A stretch of 64,000 nucleotides of DNA from JADKFD01 sp050250665 (GCA_050250665.1 JBFWOF010000017.1:41251-105250), one strand, 5' to 3'; numbered from the stretch's first letter, positions 1 through 11,500 are shown. The notes: generated by a model from the letters alone, not told the origin. Translations and numbers: made by a program.

Positions 1-197
1 CTGGGGATGGCCGCATGCATGCGCTGACCCTCATCGGCGATCGAGCGCTTGATGTCGATGGTCTTGCCGCGCGGCCCCAGGGCCAGCTCCGTCAATTGCA
101 AGGGCAGCTTGTGCGCCAGGCGCCGGGCGTACTCATCGAAACCCAGACGCACCCAGTCGGGCGCGCGCTCGGCTACCGTCAGCACGTGGGCCTGCAT
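1..197 (-). CDS. rlmH: 23S rRNA pseudouridine1915 N3-methyltransferase RlmH, N-terminal part
   Basis: RlmH methylates N3 of the pseudouridine at 23S rRNA position 1915 (SPOUT family, SAM-dependent, cytoplasmic). The visible 65 residues match the family N-terminus: an ADW/PDWV-like segment (ERAPDWVRLGFDEYARR), then a PLQLTEL strand and a GPRGKTIDIKRSIADEG loop. The C-terminal SAM-binding knot lies beyond the window edge. A second in-frame ATG at 203 would add two residues. It starts 11-17 bases after the rsfS stop, and rsfS-rlmH is a widely conserved pair, so it is probably the last gene of the holA-nadD-rsfS-rlmH unit. Confidence 0.9.
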   Translation of the reverse strand, partial: MQAHVLTVAERAPDWVRLGFDEYARRLAHKLPLQLTELALGPRGKTIDIKRSIADEGQRMHAAIP

Positions 198-214
198 GGC
201 CATGGCCTGCCGCC

Positions 215-1087
215 TCAGCCCGTTCGGGCGGTGTGCGGGACATCGCCCACCGTCCACAATCTCTCCAAACCGTAGAACTCGCGCGTGCGCGGCAGCATGA
301 CGTGAAAAATGGTGTCCCCCAGATCCACCAGCACCCATTCGGCTTCGCGCTCACCCTCAACGCCCAGCGGCGAGATGCCGAGATTCTTGGCCGTGACCAC
401 CACTTCATCGCTCATGGATTTGACATGGCGCGTGGAAGTACCGCTGGCGATCACCAGACAGTCAGTCAGGCTGGTCTTGCCACGCACATCAATCACCAGC
501 AGATCGTTGGCCTTCATGGAATCCAGGCGGGCAATCACCGCGTCGCGAACGCGCACGTCGATGGTCGGCTCGGCGGCCTTGGCGTTGGATTTGGCGCCGC
601 GCTTGGCAGTGCCGGGGACGGCCTTGGTCGTGCCTGTCGCAGCCTTGCCGGTTGCTACCTTGCCCGTTGCAGCCTTGCCAGTTGCAGCCTTGCCAGTTGC
701 AACCTTGCCAGTTGCAGCCTTGCCAGTTGCAGCTTTGCCAGTTGCAGCTTTGCCAGTTGCAGCCTTGGCGGTTGCAGGCTTGGCAGCGGCAGGCTTGACA
801 GCAGCAGGCTTGACAGCAGCAGGCTTGGCAGCGGCCGCCTTGCGCGCCTTGCTCGCGGCGGCGATGGGCGGGGTTTTGACGTTCTTCTGCGAGATCACCG
901 CCTGCGCCAGATCGGCCTGAGTCACCGCAGTGCGTCGCGGCGCTCGGGTTGCAGCCTTACCGGGACCGGAGGCGGACGCCGTGCTGGCGGCATCCTGGGC
1001 CTGGTCTTTTGCGCGTGGGCGCGATGCTTTCTTGACAGCGGTTTCGATGACAGCCGTATCCAACTTCCGGGTGCGCGTGGTGTTCAA
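215..1087 (-). CDS. rsfS: Ribosomal silencing factor RsfS with long Ala/Lys repeat extension
   Basis: RsfS binds ribosomal protein uL14 and blocks subunit joining when nutrients are scarce. The conserved domain is at residues about 178-290 (VRVRDAVIARLDSMKANDLL, then DCLVIASGTSTRHVKSM and GDTIFHVMLP). Usual RsfS proteins are roughly 105-140 residues; this one is 290. The extra N-terminus is basic and Ala-rich. Residues 82-108 carry AAKP/AVKP units and about 107-152 carry some nine KAATG/KVATG pentapeptides encoded by 15-base tandem repeats (about 632-775). The start is TTG, with AGGAGG 10 bases upstream and no ATG nearby. The extension resembles histone H1-like bacterial tails (such as AlgP); nucleic-acid binding is inference. 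Confidence 0.88.
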   Translation of the reverse strand: MNTTRTRKLDTAVIETAVKKASRPRAKDQAQDAASTASASGPGKAATRAPRRTAVTQADLAQAVISQKNVKTPPIAAASKARKAAAAKPAAVKPAAVKPAAAKPATAKAATGKAATGKAATGKAATGKVATGKAATGKAATGKVATGKAATGTTKAVPGTAKRGAKSNAKAAEPTIDVRVRDAVIARLDSMKANDLLVIDVRGKTSLTDCLVIASGTSTRHVKSMSDEVVVTAKNLGISPLGVEGEREAEWVLVDLGDTIFHVMLPRTREFYGLERLWTVGDVPHTARTG

Positions 1088-1119
1088 TGCGAAGCAGCCT
1101 CCTGTGCAATATGACCCGA

Positions 1120-1785
1120 TTATAGATCGGACCCGTCCGCGCCGCTGCCCGCGCCGTACCAGCCCTGAGTCTGGATCAGCTCAATCACCGGATCGGGAAC
1201 CAGAAAGCGCACGTTTCGGCCCTGTTTGAGGCGGCTGCGGATCAAGGTCGACGACACCGGAAGCGGCGGAATTTCCAGCCGCAGCACCAGTCCCGCGGGA
1301 CTGCCCGACAACTGCCCCGGCGCCGCCGTCCCTGCCGAGGCCAGCAATTCCTCGAGCCTGGGGTCGATCAATCCATGCGCATCCGGTCGGCTCAGCACCG
1401 CAATGTGCGCCAGTCCGACGATCTCGCGCCAGCGATACCAGCTCGGCAGACCGGCAAAGGCATCAGCCCCCAGCACCAGTACCAGCGGCTTCTGCTCACC
1501 GATTTCTGCGCGTACGCTGACCAGGGTGTCGTAGGAATAGGAAGGGCCGCGCCGCAGCAGCTCGCGAGGGTCGCAACTGATTCGCGGCAGGCCAGCAACG
1601 GCACGCTCCAGCATTTCCAGGCGCTGTTCCGGGGCAACCGCGGGTCGATCGCGATGCGGCGGCAGCGCACAGGGCAGCAGACGAATCTCTTCGGCATCCA
1701 GTGCTTCGCGAGCTTCGATGGCGGCTCGCAGATGGCCTACATGCACGGGGTCGAAGGTACCGCCCAGCAGGGCCAGGGGTTTCAT
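1120..1785 (-). CDS. nadD: Nicotinate-nucleotide adenylyltransferase
   Basis: NadD joins nicotinate mononucleotide and ATP to make deamido-NAD in NAD biosynthesis. The 221-residue protein has the nucleotidyltransferase signature GGTFDPVHVGH at residues 8-18 and the second ATP-contact motif as VSSTLIRSRLKQG near residue 180. Length is typical. Its ATG overlaps the holA stop by four bases (ATGA), implying translational coupling; rsfS starts 32 bases downstream. The holA-nadD-rsfS-rlmH order is the common gammaproteobacterial arrangement. Confidence 0.96.
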   Translation of the reverse strand: MKPLALLGGTFDPVHVGHLRAAIEAREALDAEEIRLLPCALPPHRDRPAVAPEQRLEMLERAVAGLPRISCDPRELLRRGPSYSYDTLVSVRAEIGEQKPLVLVLGADAFAGLPSWYRWREIVGLAHIAVLSRPDAHGLIDPRLEELLASAGTAAPGQLSGSPAGLVLRLEIPPLPVSSTLIRSRLKQGRNVRFLVPDPVIELIQTQGWYGAGSGADGSDL

Positions 1786-2801
1786 GCGGCGAAGCGCGCG
1801 GCGCGCGCTGGTGGCAGGCTGCCGCGCAGCAGCCAGCGCTCGATCTCAACCCAGGGATCACCCGCGGCCCGTCCCTTGCACACCAGATCGATCCGGTGGG
1901 CTTCGGCCAGACGCTGCGTCCATCCACGGCCGAGCGCGCGCTCCATCGCTGCCTGCCGCGGCCCGAACACCCGATGACTGGGCCAATACGCGTGCAGGGA
2001 CTGTCCGCGGGCCTTGAGTGCTTCGGCGCCGGCCAAAGCCGTGATCTGATTGATCAGAAAGCCCAGCAGCTCCGCCGGATGGGTGCCCTCCCCGCGCAAA
2101 CCGGCCAGAATCCGGCGAACCCTGGACGCCCGACCTGCAATCACCGCATCAAACAGACCGAAGACGTCGTAGCGGGCGTAGTCGGCAACGAGGTCCACCA
2201 ACTGTGCGGCATCGATGCTTTGCCCAGGTGCCAGCAAGGCCAGTTTTGACAGCTCCTGATGCGCCGCCAGCAGATTGCCTTCGACCCGCGAAGCCAGCTC
2301 GGCAACGCCGTCGTCACTCAGCGTGACGCCGAGTTTGCTGGCTCGCTGCCGGATCCAGTTTGGCAGCTCGCCGGCTTTGAGCGGCCAGATCGGCATCACT
2401 GCACCCGATTCTTCGATGGCACGCACCCAGGACAGGTTCTCGACAGTCTTGCTCCATTCAGTGGATTGAATCAGCAGGATGTCTTCACCGGGTTCGGCCA
2501 GAAATTCAAGGACCGCCGCACTGCCTTCGGCACTCAGCTTGGTGGTCGGCAGGCGCAGCTCGATCAGGCGGCGGGTCGCGAACAAGCCGAAGGAGCGCAC
2601 CTCCATGCGCCACTCTGGCCAATCGAATCCAGCGATGACGTCGAAGACCAGGCGCTCACCTACACCACCGGCCATGGCAGCTCGCCTGAGCTCGTCGGCC
2701 GCTTCCAACACCAGCAGCGGCTCATTGCCGGCAACCAGGTACGCAGGCAGCAACTTTCCCGCCAGATGTCTGCGCAATTGCTCCGCTTGCGTTATGCGCA
2801 T
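1782..2801 (-). CDS. holA: DNA polymerase III delta subunit
   Basis: HolA is the subunit of the clamp loader that opens the beta sliding clamp. The 339-residue length fits, and the N-terminus shows the family pattern AYLVAGNEPLLVLEAADELRR followed by FDVIAGFDWPEWRMEVRSFGLFATRRLIELRLP. In most relatives lptE and leuS lie upstream; here the upstream neighbour is chpC, whose stop is only 11 bases before this start on the same strand. HolA and the genes after it may therefore be read through from the chemosensory operon. Confidence 0.95.
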   Translation of the reverse strand: MRITQAEQLRRHLAGKLLPAYLVAGNEPLLVLEAADELRRAAMAGGVGERLVFDVIAGFDWPEWRMEVRSFGLFATRRLIELRLPTTKLSAEGSAAVLEFLAEPGEDILLIQSTEWSKTVENLSWVRAIEESGAVMPIWPLKAGELPNWIRQRASKLGVTLSDDGVAELASRVEGNLLAAHQELSKLALLAPGQSIDAAQLVDLVADYARYDVFGLFDAVIAGRASRVRRILAGLRGEGTHPAELLGFLINQITALAGAEALKARGQSLHAYWPSHRVFGPRQAAMERALGRGWTQRLAEAHRIDLVCKGRAAGDPWVEIERWLLRGSLPPARAARFAA

Positions 2802-2812
2802 ACGCCGACGGC

Positions 2813-3277
2813 TTAGGCAGCAGCCAGCGAATCGCTGATCAACTGCTCGATCTGGCCGAGGTCTGGGATGACCGCTTGATCATCGCGGACCATGACATTC
2901 ATCAGCACGCCTGGTCGCGTGGGCATCGATTCGTTCGAGGGCACCATCACTTCTGGCGACAGCGTGGTCAGTCGCGGGAATCCCTGCGCCAGCATGGCAA
3001 TGTAGGGCATGCGCAAATGCCCGCCCAGCGCCTTCAGAACCGTAATTCGGGTACCGCGAGAACCTTCATCCAGGGCCATTCCGGCCAACAGCGAAAAAGA
3101 GAACAGTGGCAGGCGCCAGCCGCGCCAGTTGATGCGTCCCATCAACCATTCCGGCGCATTCGGAATCTTTTCCGGATTGGACAGGGTGATCACCTCGGCA
3201 ACGCTGGCATTGGGCAGCAGGACGCGACCGTTGGTCACAGGAATCATCAACCCTCGAATTTCAATCTGTTCGTTCAT
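2813..3277 (-). CDS. chpC: CheW-like adaptor ChpC of the Pil-Chp system
   Basis: A 154-residue CheW-domain protein that should link the pilus chemoreceptor to the ChpA kinase. The core is recognisable in IPVTNGRVLLPNASVAEVI, WLMGRINWRGWRLPLFSF and the C-terminal LMNVMVRDDQAVIPDL. The ATG at 3277 has GAGGAAGT about ten bases upstream; an in-frame extension to 3433 would overlap chpB and lacks domain similarity. Its place directly after chpB matches Pseudomonas chpC, known there as an accessory coupling protein. It ends 11 bases before holA. Confidence 0.85.
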   Translation of the reverse strand: MNEQIEIRGLMIPVTNGRVLLPNASVAEVITLSNPEKIPNAPEWLMGRINWRGWRLPLFSFSLLAGMALDEGSRGTRITVLKALGGHLRMPYIAMLAQGFPRLTTLSPEVMVPSNESMPTRPGVLMNVMVRDDQAVIPDLGQIEQLISDSLAAA

Positions 3278-3350
3278 GATCGGGTTTACTTCCTCAAATT
3301 CCTGCAGGCGCCCGGAGCGCGTCCTCGCGCTCAGGCGCATTAATGACCCT

Positions 3351-5522
3351 TCAGCCCAGAACCTCGAGCACCCGCTCGGCCAGCTGGGCCGGCGTTCCCT
3401 CGAACTTGACAATGCCCTGGGCCTTGGCCGCATCGATCATCGATGCAATCACGCACGATCCGCGATCCTGGGCCCAGACCTGACCGCCGTGGTCGCTGAG
3501 GTAGCGGCCGCCTTCGACCGCATCCGTGCCCATGCCGCTGAACAGGATCAGTGTGACCTGATCGCCGAAGCGGTCGGTAGCGCTGCGCACCAGCTGATCA
3601 ATGGACGGGCTGTAAGGTGTACTCGCGGACACCGCGCTGAACTGCAGACTGCCGCTGTCGTCAATGCTGATCTGCTCGCCGGCCGGGGCCACCACGACTT
3701 CACCATGGCGCAGCCGCTCGCCGGGCTTGGGATAGCGCACATTGAGCTTGGTCGCCGAGTCCAGCTGAGCGGCCATCATCTCCAGGAATTCGGCGCCCAT
3801 ATGCTGCGCCACGACAAAGGCTGCGGCCACATCACCGGGAATCCTGGACAGGAAAGTCTTGATGGCTTCCGGCCCGCCGATGGACGCTCCCAGCACAAAA
3901 AGCCGATTGAGATCGGGAAGATTCAAACCAGGCTGCGATGCGCTGGCCGGCGCCACGAACAGCGTGTCCAGATCGTCTTCGCTGCTGCTGGTGCCGGCTG
4001 CAACGTCCATCGCGGAGGTATCTGCCACCTCCAGATCCAGATCGAAATCGAGTTCGGCGAAACCCAGCTCCGAATCGGCCTCGGATTGTCGCACCGTCCC
4101 GGTTTGCTCCACCTCGCCCAGATCCATCTCGATGGACGAGAGATCGAGCGAGTCGAAATCATCCACGCTGGGCCCGGGCGACGCAGTGCTACCGGCGTCG
4201 TCGTCCATCAAGCGGAAATCAGCCAGCGCCAGTGAAGCCTCAAGATCGGCAGGGATCGGCGGAGCGCTGTCGGCCTTCGGCGGCTTGACCGGTGCGGCGG
4301 GCGTCGGCGGCGCCGCCTTCGGTGCCGGTCCACCGTCCAGGCGCCATTCGAAGATGGGCTCGGACTCGGATCTGGCCGGCGTCTCGGGCTTGCTTTCCTC
4401 CACCGGCTCCAGCGACCAGTTCAGAGCGTCGCTCATGCCCTTGAAAGCGGGTTTCTCGGCGGGCTCAGACTTGGCGGGTTCCGGCTCTGGCTTGGTTTCG
4501 GCCTCGGCCGATTGTGAAGCCTCGAACTCCCTGAACATCGCATCCAGGTCAGTCAATTCATCGGGCGCGGCCAGGTTCTGAACGGCAGGCTCTACCTCAG
4601 CAGCCGTGGAGAACATCGAATCCAGCTCATCCAGCGCATCAGACGCGGGCTGCTCCACCGCCGTAACTGCGTCATCGGGCGAGAATGGCTCGTCGAAAAG
4701 AGCGTCGAGATCGTCGATCTCATCGCCCATGGTCAACGAACCTGCGGCGGGCTCGGGCTGAAGGTCGTCGACCGCTAGTTCCAGGGTGTCGGCAAGCCTG
4801 GCAGCTGGCGGCGCAGTGCCAACATCCTCTACGGATACCTCAAGATCAAGCGTGTCGAGCGAAAATTCCTGATCTTCGGCAAGGCTGCCGGGCAGCTCCT
4901 CGCTTTCAGCCTCGAAATTCAGATCCAGCAGATCAGCCATGCCATCCGCTGACTCCGCAGCGGCCTCTGCCGGTAGTTCGGGCGTGGAGAAGGACAGCTC
5001 ATCGAAGCCTGGCTCCGCGGCCTCGGGCCCAGCCTCCAGATTTTCAGGCTCAGCTTCCAGGGCAAAGGACATGTCCGGCATGTCCACTTCAGCCACCTCA
5101 GCGGGCGCCTGTGTAACCGTCGGCACCACGGGCTTTCTCGACACAGGTACCGGTATGGATTGCGAGCCCGGGGGCGCAGGGGGAGTAACGTCGCTGTTGC
5201 CCTTGAGCTTGGCCGAGAGATGCCGCATCCAGCGCGCGCGATCCCAGCCGCTCAGATCACTGGACGCCGATGGATCATTGAAGATCACCGGGCGCTCGGA
5301 AGCATCCAGTGCGTCTGTGACATCATCGAGCAGATCCGCGAGGTCTGCATCGAGATTCACGACAATGGCATCGGCGCCGCTGCTCAATATGGCTTGAGCA
5401 TCAAGCGCACTCGCCTTGCACTCCGCGGCGATTCGAACCCCGGCATTGGCCAGCGCGGCCTTCAGGGCTGTTACGCCCTCTTCCTGCTCGAACACCAGCG
5501 CCACCGTGATCTCAGTGGACAT
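3351..5522 (-). CDS. chpB: Protein-glutamate methylesterase ChpB with a long acidic linker
   Basis: ChpB removes methyl groups from the PilJ chemoreceptor. Residues about 1-110 form a receiver-like domain without a clear phospho-acceptor motif. Residues about 530-723 are a CheB methylesterase with the expected triad: Ser547 in GASIGG, His574 in QHM and Asp667 in GMGTD. The roughly 420 residues between are acidic, Pro/Ala-rich and probably disordered, making the protein (723) about twice the usual length. The linker repeats a short motif (DDLDALF about 271, ELDSMF about 300, DLDAMF about 326, DDLDTLF about 520). It overlaps chpA by 11 bases. Confidence 0.93.
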   Translation of the reverse strand: MSTEITVALVFEQEEGVTALKAALANAGVRIAAECKASALDAQAILSSGADAIVVNLDADLADLLDDVTDALDASERPVIFNDPSASSDLSGWDRARWMRHLSAKLKGNSDVTPPAPPGSQSIPVPVSRKPVVPTVTQAPAEVAEVDMPDMSFALEAEPENLEAGPEAAEPGFDELSFSTPELPAEAAAESADGMADLLDLNFEAESEELPGSLAEDQEFSLDTLDLEVSVEDVGTAPPAARLADTLELAVDDLQPEPAAGSLTMGDEIDDLDALFDEPFSPDDAVTAVEQPASDALDELDSMFSTAAEVEPAVQNLAAPDELTDLDAMFREFEASQSAEAETKPEPEPAKSEPAEKPAFKGMSDALNWSLEPVEESKPETPARSESEPIFEWRLDGGPAPKAAPPTPAAPVKPPKADSAPPIPADLEASLALADFRLMDDDAGSTASPGPSVDDFDSLDLSSIEMDLGEVEQTGTVRQSEADSELGFAELDFDLDLEVADTSAMDVAAGTSSSEDDLDTLFVAPASASQPGLNLPDLNRLFVLGASIGGPEAIKTFLSRIPGDVAAAFVVAQHMGAEFLEMMAAQLDSATKLNVRYPKPGERLRHGEVVVAPAGEQISIDDSGSLQFSAVSASTPYSPSIDQLVRSATDRFGDQVTLILFSGMGTDAVEGGRYLSDHGGQVWAQDRGSCVIASMIDAAKAQGIVKFEGTPAQLAERVLEVLG

Positions 5523-8500
5523 TGGCGTGCCCCGCGGTCAGCGCATCCTGCACGTTCTTCAACAGATCAGTCTCTTGATAAGGCTTGCCCAGATAACGAT
5601 CCACGCCCACTTCGAGTGCCCGCTGACGATGCTTTTCGCCGGTACGCGAGGTGATCATGATGATCGGAATGTGCTTGAGCCGGTTGTCGTTGCGTATGTA
5701 CGTGGCCACCTCGTAGCCGTCCATCCGCGGCATTTCGATGTCGAGCAGGATCACGTCCGGCATGCGGTCCTGAAGCTGCTCCACCGCATCCAGACCGTCC
5801 TTGGCCGTGAACACATCGATATTGCTTCGCTCCAGCACGCGCGTGGTGACCTTGCGCATCGTGATCGAGTCGTCGACCACCATCACCAGCGGCTGACGGC
5901 GCGGTGCCGGTTCCGGCATCGGCTCCATCAACTCCAGTTCGGCCGCAAGTTCCGGCGCCTGACGCAGTGCCACACCATGACGAACCAAAGGTGCCAGATC
6001 AAGAATGACCACGACCCGACCGTCGCCCATGATCGTGGCGCCGAAGATGCCGGGCACGATACTGAGCTGGGCACCGGCAGACTTGACCACGACTTCCTTG
6101 GAGCCGATGACCTGGGTCACGCGCACTGCCGCGCGCTGGTCACCAGTGCGGCTCATCAGCAGCGGCACCTGGGTTTCGTCGATGCCGTGGCTCACCGGTG
6201 ACCGCAGCAGGTCACCGAGGTCGTAGATCTGGTAGATCTCACCGCCGTAGTTGATGTCGAGCTGTTTCTGCTCAAGCCGGCGCTCCAGTTCCTTGCGCGG
6301 CATCCGCGTCACGCCGGTGATCGAGGTCATCGGAATGGCGTAGGTCGCCTCACCCAGACGCACCATGACGGCCTGCGCCACGGCAAGGGTAAAGGGCAGA
6401 CGAATGGTGATCCGGGTGCCTACACCCACATCCGAATCCAGCTCCAGCGATCCACCCAGCTGTTTCACCTCGCTGGCGACCACGTCCATGCCCACGCCGC
6501 GGCCGGCAACCTTGCTGACTTCGCTCGCTGTCGAGAAACCGGCTTCCAGCACGAACTGGAAGATGTCGCGGTCGCTCAGCGTCGCATCCGGCGTCATCAA
6601 ACCGCGCTCGATGGCCTTGGTGCGAATGGCGTCGCGATTCATGCCACTGCCGTCATCAGTCACCTGGATCAGCACTTCGGTCGCTTCACGCGAGACCTTG
6701 ATGCTGACCGTTCCCTCTTCGGGCTTGCCCTTGCTGACACGGGCTTCCGGCAACTCGATGCCGTGTGCCAGCGAATTGCGCAACATGTGCTCGAAGGGCG
6801 CAGTCATGCGTTCGAGCACGGTGCGATCCATTTCGCCCTGAGTGCCCTCAACCTTCAGTTGCGCCTTCTTGCCGAGCTCCGACGCGGTCTGTCGGAGAAT
6901 GCGGCGCAGACGCGGCACCAGACTCTCGAAGGGCACCATGCGCGTGCGCATGAGACCTTCCTGCAGATCCGAGCTGACGCGGGACTGCTGCAGCAGCAGC
7001 GTTTCCGACTGACGCGCAATATCGTCCAGCAGGTTCTGAATGGAGACCAAGTCAGAAACGGACTCGGCCAGCGCACGCGACAGCTGCTGCAGCGTGGAGA
7101 ATCGATCGAGCTCCAGCGGATCGAATTCGGTGTTGCCTGATTGCTCGGTCTCGCGCTGGAAGCGCGACAGGATCTGCGCCTCGGTTTCCATTTCCAGCTT
7201 GCGCAACTGGTCACGCAAACGGCTGACGGTCTGTTCGAATTCCACCAGGTTGAACCTGAAGCCACCCATCTGGGCTTCAAGGCGCGAACGATAGATCGAG
7301 ACCTCACCGGCAAAGTTCACCAGATTGTCGAGCAGATCGGCTCGGACACGGATCAGTTCCTGCTGCGCAGCGCGAGCAGCAACCTCGTCCTCATCCAGCT
7401 GGGTCCGTCGTTGCGCCCCGGACCGCGTGGGCGCGCGGGCCGGAATGACCTTGCGCACCGGCGCCTCGGCTGCCACTTCTTCCGAGCTTTCGCCACTGGA
7501 GTCTGCGCTTGGTGTGGGCTCTGCGGCTGCAGACGCCTCGGCCGCTTCTGCAGCGGCTGCGCCCATCTCAGCGACTTCGGCGTCGAACTCCGCCTCCCGG
7601 CCTTCAAGGATGGCTTCGAGTCGGGCAATCGTATGTTCGGGGAGCGCAATGGCCTGGCGCACCTTGACCCGCTGAACCATGCCGTGCAGTCGATCGAAGG
7701 CTTTTTCGAGGGCGTCAATCGAGGCCCGCGACGCCGCCCGCTCACCATGGACGATGGACTCGAACAAGGATTCCATGGCGTGACTGAGGTCGCCGACCGG
7801 ATATAGTCCGGCCATGCGGGCACCGCCCTTGAGCGTATGCAGATCACGCTGCAGTGCTGCGACTGGCTCACGATCCTCCGGATTCTCACGGAGTTGTGCC
7901 ATGGCACTGTCGGAGTGGTCCAGAATATCGACCGCCTCCTCGACAAAGATGTCGAGCAGATCCATGTCCATATCGGGCAGGTCGAGCGGTCCTTCGGGAT
8001 CCACATCTCCGGCGAAAGCCATCGCGTGGGCCGCCGCAACTGCAGTCTCCGCAGCCGCAGCGATGATCGCCGGCTCGGTCTCGTCCGCCTTCTCAACCGG
8101 CTCTGCTGCCAGTTCGGTCACGTCTGCGTCAGCCGCGACTTCGGCCTCGGCGTCCTCAGCCAGATCCGGCGTCAAGGCTTCATCGGACTCGAGGGCCGGT
8201 TCGTTGTTGTCATCGGCCAGATCAAGGCCGTGATCCGATGGCTCAGCCTCTTCCTCCGCCTGCTCGGCGACCTCATTGAGGGATTCAGCCGCTTGGTCGG
8301 AAAGCTCATCGACTTGACTGGAAAGAGCATCTACCTCGCCAGCAAGCGCATCGGCTTCATCCGAGGGCTCATTCACATCGCTGGCATCCTCTGCCAGCAT
8401 CGAAGCCGTGAGCAGGTCGTCCGTTTCCAGGGTGTCTTCGCCGCTGGTCCCCTCAATGGCTTCGAGGGAACTTTCTGCGACTTGCTCCTCGGTGTCATCC

Positions 8501-11500
8501 AGCGACCACAAACCACCGTCGCGGCTCTCTGCTGCGGCGGAGTCGGCGGCCTCTTGCAACTGACCTTCAGTTGACCTCTCGTCGCTGCCGGCTTCGTCTC
8601 CGATTGCACCCAGTTCGGCAAGGAACTCTTCGGTTTCAGTCAGTCCTGCCAGCTCGTCATCGGCCGATTCGGTCAGCTCGGCGAGTTCTGCAAACTCTTC
8701 CATATCCTCGGCAGAGTCAGCGCCATCGCCAAGGTCCGCTGTCTCCAGTTCGCTCGACTCGGCATCGACTTCAGCCGCGTCCGACACTTCCGCAAGGTCT
8801 GAATCAAAGAGACCTTCCAGACTCGAAGCCTCTGACAAAGCCTCGGCGCTGTCCTGCAGTGCTTCGACCGGCTCCGATTCGGGCGGCTGTTCAATGGAGG
8901 TATCGAACAATGCTTCCAGATCGTCTGCGACGGCGTCAGGCGCCGCGGCATCTTCTCCCAGCGATTCATCCGGCGCGACTTCCAGATCGGTCTCGCCGAT
9001 GGTGGCGTCCTCGACATCGGCCAGCCAGTTCAGATCCTGGTCATCGGTGGCACCAATTTCGGTGACGGCCTCCCCCAGATCTTCAACCGGTGAATCGGCA
9101 TCGGGCTGAAACTCCTCCGCAGCCAATTCGGCCAAGGTGTTCAGCGTATCCGGCGAGACTTCGTCCTCAGCGGCGTCAAAGATTTCCGTCATCTCGACCG
9201 TTCCAACGGTTTCGCTCTCGGCGTCGTCGTCGGACTCGAGTTCCGCCTCGTACCATGGCAGAGGCGTGGTCTCGGCCGTCGCGCCGTCGGCCGACTCATA
9301 ACCCTCGGCACCGGTCACCTCGTCGCGAGATTCATCGGCGACGTGGATGCCAAATCCGTGATACGGATGATCGGGCGGCGGCAAACCGTCGCGGAGCGCT
9401 GAAACCCGCTCGGACAGTGCCGAGGTATCAGGGAGTTCCGAGCCGCTTCCGACCGCGGCCATGACCTCGGAAATGCACTCCGCGGACTCGGTCAGAGCGA
9501 CCATGCCTTCTTCAGACGGTTGCAATCCACGGGCGCGCAGGCGTTTGAGGTATCCCTCCAGAGGGGCGACCACACGCGTCAGCAGCGGCAGATCGACCAT
9601 GGCCAAGGCACCGTTCAGGGTATGCACGGCGCGCAGCAGTTCCTCGGTCACCGGCTGGGGACCGATTTCGGCTGCCTGGCCGAGATAGCCCCGGATGGTG
9701 GTCAGGTGTCCTTCAACCTCGCTGCTGAGGATTTCCATCAGCATCGGATCAACTTCCAGCGGCGAGGGCTCGCGTCGCGCCTCGGAATCTTCCGAGGCCT
9801 CGGCAGTCGGGACCTCAGCAGGCTCTTCGAGCACTACTGCCGCTTCCAGCTCATCGCTGCTGTCAGCCGGCGTTTCGACTTCGATCTCTGCCGGGACAGT
9901 GGACTCAAGCTCGCCCGCCTCGGAGGCCGGCTGAGCTTCAGCCGTGACCGCCGGGGCGGGCGAGAATTTTGGGAGCCAGACCTCCTGTCCCGAGGACAAT
10001 TGGTCGGAAACCCACATGATCGCGCCGATGTTCGCATCGGGTTGACCTTCCCCCTTCAGCGCCAACAGCATGCCGGGTAGCGCAGCAATGGCGTGGTCCA
10101 GCAGATCAAGCACTGCCGGCGTGGGCTGAATGGTCTTGTCGAGAACCCGGTTCAGCATGTTCTCGATCTTCCAGGCGTACTCGCCGATGGCGAGAGCCCC
10201 GACCAGTCGACCGCTACCCTTGAGGGTATGGAAGGAACGCCTGACCGGCTTCAGCTTCTCGAAGTCGCCGAGGTCGTTCTTCCAGGCCGGATACTGCCTG
10301 TTGAGATTGTCGAGTTCGTCCTGCACCTCTTCAACGAAGACTTCCCGGATTTCATCGTCGATCTCGTCAGATGGCACCGAATGGAAACCGACGTCGGGCA
10401 AGCTGAAACCGGCCGGCATACCGTCAGGCAGAGGCGCCTGCGGAATCTGCTCGACCGCTGCCGCCGTCGTGTCCACTGCTTCCAGTGAAACTGGGGCGGC
10501 ATCTGCAAGCGCACTTTCCGCTGCTTCCGGTTCGGAAGCATCAAGCTCCGCAAATGGAGTCTCGATCGATGCCTCCAGCTCCATCTCCAGATCTTCAATC
10601 GGTGCCGGCGCAAGATCGCCAGCCTGATCGCTGCTGGCAGTCTCTGCTTCGACTGCGGTTTCGACTGCAGTCGAATCCAGATCGATGCTCTCTTCCAGCG
10701 GCGAACGCAGTGCTTCGTCCGCGGAAACACTTTCGGGAGACTCGAATTCGGCGCTGGTGATGCGCAACTCGTCCAGATTCTGCACGGACGGCGTCACCGG
10801 TTCGGAGGCGGTCTCGCCGATGACCAGATCATCCAGGCTTTCGCCCGGCGCGATCTCGACCGCACTGCTCATCTCCGCCGAGGCGGTATCCAGAACATCG
10901 GCAGTCGTTTCCCCAGCGGCCGACGGTTCCGAGAGGTCCAGACTGTGGATCAGGGCATCGACTGCCCCGGCATCGCTTTGCGGCAGCTCGATTTCGGGCA
11001 GCTGCTGCCCGCCATCGACCTGCAGAGTGACTGAATCCGACTCGGGCGGCTGGGTCCTTTCGGTCTCGAAGGTGTCCGAGAAACTCGGGAATTCGCTGAC
11101 CGCCTCGACCGCTGTTTCCGCTACGGGCGGAGTTTCGACGGCCGCTTCGGCCGCCGCCTCGGCGCCTTCCTCGGGCAACGGCCAATAGCCCAAAGCCTCC
11201 AGGCTGCGCCGCGTCACGTCGAGGATCTTGTCGCGGTTGCGCCGGCCTTCCTTCACGGCCTCGAGATAGAACTCGATACTGGCAATCGCGTCCGCCATCA
11301 GATCAAGCTGATCGCCAGAGGGCACGCGCCGATGCTGCAGCAGCTCGACTTCGGCGAAGCGCACCACACCGCCGAGCAATGCCGCCGGCTCGGGCAGATT
11401 GAGCATGCGCATGGCACCGCTGATCTCGTCCAGCAATCGCGGTATCTGCTCGATCTTGCTGTGATCCCAGGGCGACTCGATGAAAGCCACGATGTCCTGC

